From: Lumbricus terrestris
Lineage: Eukaryota; Annelida; Clitellata; Crassiclitellata; Lumbricidae
Direction: 5' to 3'
DNA: 64,000 bases
Assembly (NCBI GenBank): GCA_949752735.1
Contig: OX457053.1
Location: 2,178,084-2,242,083, forward strand
In this document: positions 61,075-64,000 of the stretch, one piece after another
How the letters are laid out: each line of letters opens with the position of its first letter
Numbering within the stretch: the first letter of the stretch is position 1
Translations under genes and position numbers: made by a program
Notes under the pieces: model-generated
Told to the model about the DNA's origin: nothing
The model's input: the letters and a program-made list of their open reading frames with translations, nothing else
Database searches by the model: none

Positions 61075-62279
61075 TTCGTTCCTTCGATGTGTGCCTATCT
61101 GCGAAATGTGCAGAATCTGATGTCTTGATTCGAAAACCTAATTTCAATTCGAAATTATGTCAATCTATGCAAGTAGCCTATCGTTCTCTTCAAATGGAGA
61201 TTATGCGGTCGTTTGCACAGTAACATCAATAATACCAGCGATGTAATAATTAGCTATAAAAAATATTATAGCCTACTCACCATTATAGAAAAACATATAA
61301 GGAGCTACAGAATGCCGAAGATAAAATTTATTTCTATAGCTAGCACACGATGGAAGACCGGCAGGTATCGCCCAATGTGCGCACAGCACGCGGAGGGACT
61401 AAGTAGGGGAGACCGGGGCTAAAAGTAACAGAGGCAGGTTGTAACTTAGTAAATATAAGGAAAACTGAAATTCAGAGAACCAGCGTATGCACGTCAGAGC
61501 ATGCGGCATATCGTTCCCGTTTTATGTTCCTTTCGACTTTGCTTGCATTACACCATAACAGAGTCGTTTTTCCAAAAGTGTGATTTTTGCTACTAAAAGT
61601 AACTTTTTGAATTCGTATTGTTTTTCTCATTGCTTTCGTCTGGCGCACGATATTCTTACCTACTGTTGGTCAATGTGAAGCTTGTTTATGTTAGATTGCA
61701 TGACAGGATGAAACATTTTGTCAACCAACATGGAGTTTGAAAATTTTATGTAATCATCCTAGACGTGTGATCGGGGCAGGTTGCAACAATTTTCAAGGGG
61801 CTTGTTGTAACGGTGTTACAACCTGCCCCCAAACCACCTTCAACGTTTTAAAAGATTTCTTTTTGCTGGAATCCTGCCAAACTATTTTAAACTTTAGGCC
61901 TAGATGAGGACATGCAAAAGGAAAAGTTCTAGAGGAGAAACCACACTGGTTGAACTGAAAGAAACGGCAGGAGAGGTGACTAACCATGCATGCATAACCG
62001 ACCTTGCCATACAGCTGCGAAGAAATTCAACATAATTATGCCATGTTACTATTTTCCGGTTTGTTAAAAAACTGCAAAGGTCAAGTGATAAAAGGTTTCT
62101 AATGGGTACAAACGAAGTAGGTGGTCGTTGGCCGAGGATGATCAATTGATTACTGCGGATTCAGCTTCTGCAAACGACAATGCCCAGCCGTAAACTTCAC
62201 CTCTTGCTGAAGTAGACCAACAGTAGAATGTTGCATTTCTATTCGAGCCTCGGCCAGACCACCTTCGCGAGACGTAGAC

Positions 62280-63275
62280 CTTTCTATGGCGTCAGAATCG
62301 GTGGAGTTTCACGACATTATTCGAGAACAAGACTCTGCTCAGTTGGCTGGCATGGTCCCTGGTGAATCTCAGATAGTGGTTCCAGATGCTACTGATTGTC
62401 CAACCGGCAGTGGCCACCACTGCCGGTTGGACAATCCCATCTACGTCCACTTCTTGCCATATCATTATTTTCTCCCTTTAGATTTTCCTCTCTTTCACTA
62501 ATTCTGATGACGATAATCATCAACCTCTGTCAGCATGCCAGCTTCAAGGCAGCATCAGTCACCATCATCATCATCATCAGCAGCAGCAGCATTACAGTCA
62601 CCTGCATGCAGGCTTCTCAAATGACCGCCAGAATTCATCCTTTGATCCTGTCTTAGTAATGCCTCACCCAGAAGCTGGGGAACGACAAGTTACCAAAGTG
62701 AAGAAACCGAAGGCCTGCTGCAAGTCTAGCGGACACGCCAGAAAAACGAGTGTTTGAAGAAGAACAAGAGAAAAAGAACGAGAAGTCCACACAAAAAAAC
62801 TTGAAACAAAGAAGAACCAGGCTGAAAAAACAATGGACCTATTAAAAAAACTTAAACAAGAACAAGAAGGTTGTCAAGGGTCCCAAGACACAGAAACTGG
62901 CAAAGAAGAAGATTCTTAAAAATGCGGAAAGTATCAAGTTTATCCACTTCGGAAGACGACTGCTTTTATCTTATTTGTTGTGAGTCATTTGGTGCTTTCA
63001 GGAAAATAAATCGACAGGTGAAAAACAACTAGAGAGGAAAAAGAAGACTATCAATGGTCTCAAGAAACATAAAGTACCAAACAAGAAGAAGAACCTTCAG
63101 AAAAGAAGCACCTCGAACGCTGGCAATTACTTTTTTTTAGTTTTTTTGTACTGTCAGAAACAAAAGAAAGACTGTATCCAATGTGTGTCTGGTAAGAAGT
63201 TATCTCAAATGGATTGCACTGATGGCGCTGTGAATTATTTCTGTCATAAGTGTGTTTCAGACGACTTGGAGTGAC
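62280..63275 (+). pseudogene. Remnant of the pogo-like transposase
   Basis: Open pieces are separated by stops and frameshifts. Lysine-rich segments precede a Cys-rich end. The catalytic DDE core is not recognisable, so identity rests on the C-terminus and the surrounding transposon. Confidence 0.4.
62394..62436. repeat. Perfect 20-bp-arm palindrome
   Basis: GATTGTCCAACCGGCAGTGG and its exact complement around a 3-nt CCA loop, within the pogo-like element. Confidence 0.85.
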
Positions 63276-63574
63276 AGTGGGGCCTAGACTACATGTGTTG
63301 TGTTACATCCAACCCCAATGCTAAAAGCATTGTTACAATTTACCCCGGGTCTTGTTACAACCAACCCCAAGCCGGGGCAAGTTGTAACACAAAATAATAT
63401 TTTTTTTACCTCATTTATCTCCTAAAGTAATATAGCTAGACATTTGAAATTTAGCCTAATTATAAAGCTCTCATGAAGGTTTTCACTGATATATTGTGTA
63501 CCGTATTTGGAGGAATAGTTCTGCCGTAAGTCGATGAAATGTGTAAATTGTTACTTGTAGCCCCGGTCTCCCTA

Positions 63575-64000
63575 CACAAAGTAAGTAAGTTACCACATTG
63601 TATCATTCGGCCACAGGAAACTAAATTTCGAAGACCATACTGCCCTGCTTTGGCAAAAGGAAGCATGTCCAGTTTTGGGTTAAAATGACATTTTGGCATA
63701 ATTTTGGTTCATGAAGCAAGTCCAACACAATCATCTATATAACTAGTTATTATCTCACGTAGTTCTGGCGGAAAAGCAGAGGTGGAAAGAAGCATGTCCA
63801 CGTAGTTCTGGAAAATTCCAAGGCAAAAAGAAGCATGTCCAATTGTCCATCAACGAATTGTACTCGTAAATTCGGGTCACGTGATCGCAAATTTCCACTA
63901 TATTATCGTTTTATTTACATTTTGATAATTCTAAACATGGACAAAATGGGTGCTTAAATTTCTTTGCCTACCTGATAATACTAGGGCTATATCAAGACAA
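63575..64000. other. Upstream of gene 3, nothing recognised
   Basis: Direct repeats of AAGAAGCATGTCCA lie at about 63665-63840. No match to the promoters of genes 1 and 2. Confidence 0.4.

Larger units (their letters stand above)
61406..63572 (+). mobile_element. pogo/Tc1-like DNA transposon, decayed, 2.17 kb
   Basis: Inverted ends GGGAGACCGGGGCTA.AAGTAAC flanked by TA at 61404-61405 and 63573-63574. Subterminal GGCAGGTTGTAAC motifs repeat in both halves. A broken plus-strand coding trace lies at 62280-63275, ending with a PHD-like Cys-rich stretch (KDCIQCVSGKK, then NYFCHKC and SDDLE). Superfamily is inferred from TA and that C-terminus. Confidence 0.65.

Overview
This is eukaryotic DNA from an animal genome. 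It has multi-exon genes with GT-AG introns, long tetranucleotide microsatellites and many transposons. The palindrome TAGGCCTA is very frequent, C-type lectin-like receptors are amplified in tandem, and LTR, CR1-like, hAT, P, piggyBac-like and Tc1-like elements all occur. Together these suggest a marine invertebrate, perhaps an echinoderm or another invertebrate deuterostome; the taxon is inferred, not shown.

The host genes are three paralogues in head-to-tail order, all on the minus strand. Each encodes a signal peptide split over two exons, two C-type lectin-like domains (two exons each), a Thr/Ser-rich mucin-like stalk, one transmembrane helix and a tail of about 50 residues. By hand splicing, gene 3 (61074 down to 47646) gives an open 480-residue protein. 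Gene 2 (45150 down to 20384) gives 470 residues. Gene 1 (12304 down to 1) runs off the left edge after 348 residues. Genes 1 and 2 also have matching upstream non-coding exons and TATA/initiator core promoters, at about 17.0 kb and 46.2 kb.

The rest is mostly transposons nested in introns. Gene 1: a hAT-type element (2894-10254), inserted in a TATG microsatellite, holds a P-element-like transposon (3341-8281) with a broken THAP transposase and an 18-bp minisatellite. Gene 1's upstream intron carries a hAT MITE with a CR1-like LINE inside (13716-16375). Gene 2: one intron (24688-38039) holds fold-back arms that enclose a 1.8-kb palindromic Tc1-like element, an intact Ty3/gypsy retrotransposon (27528-35717) and a deleted hAT element; a piggyBac-like element lies at 39407-41480. 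Gene 3: a second LTR element (51897-58295) has lost RT, RNase H and integrase and carries instead a novel in-frame domain with a C2HC finger and an acidic region; a pogo-like element lies at 61406-63572. Most insertions keep recognisable target-site duplications.

The strongest novelty candidate is the chimeric LTR element at 51897-58295. Its two LTRs look identical, its single 916-codon frame is open, and its replacement domain was not recognised.
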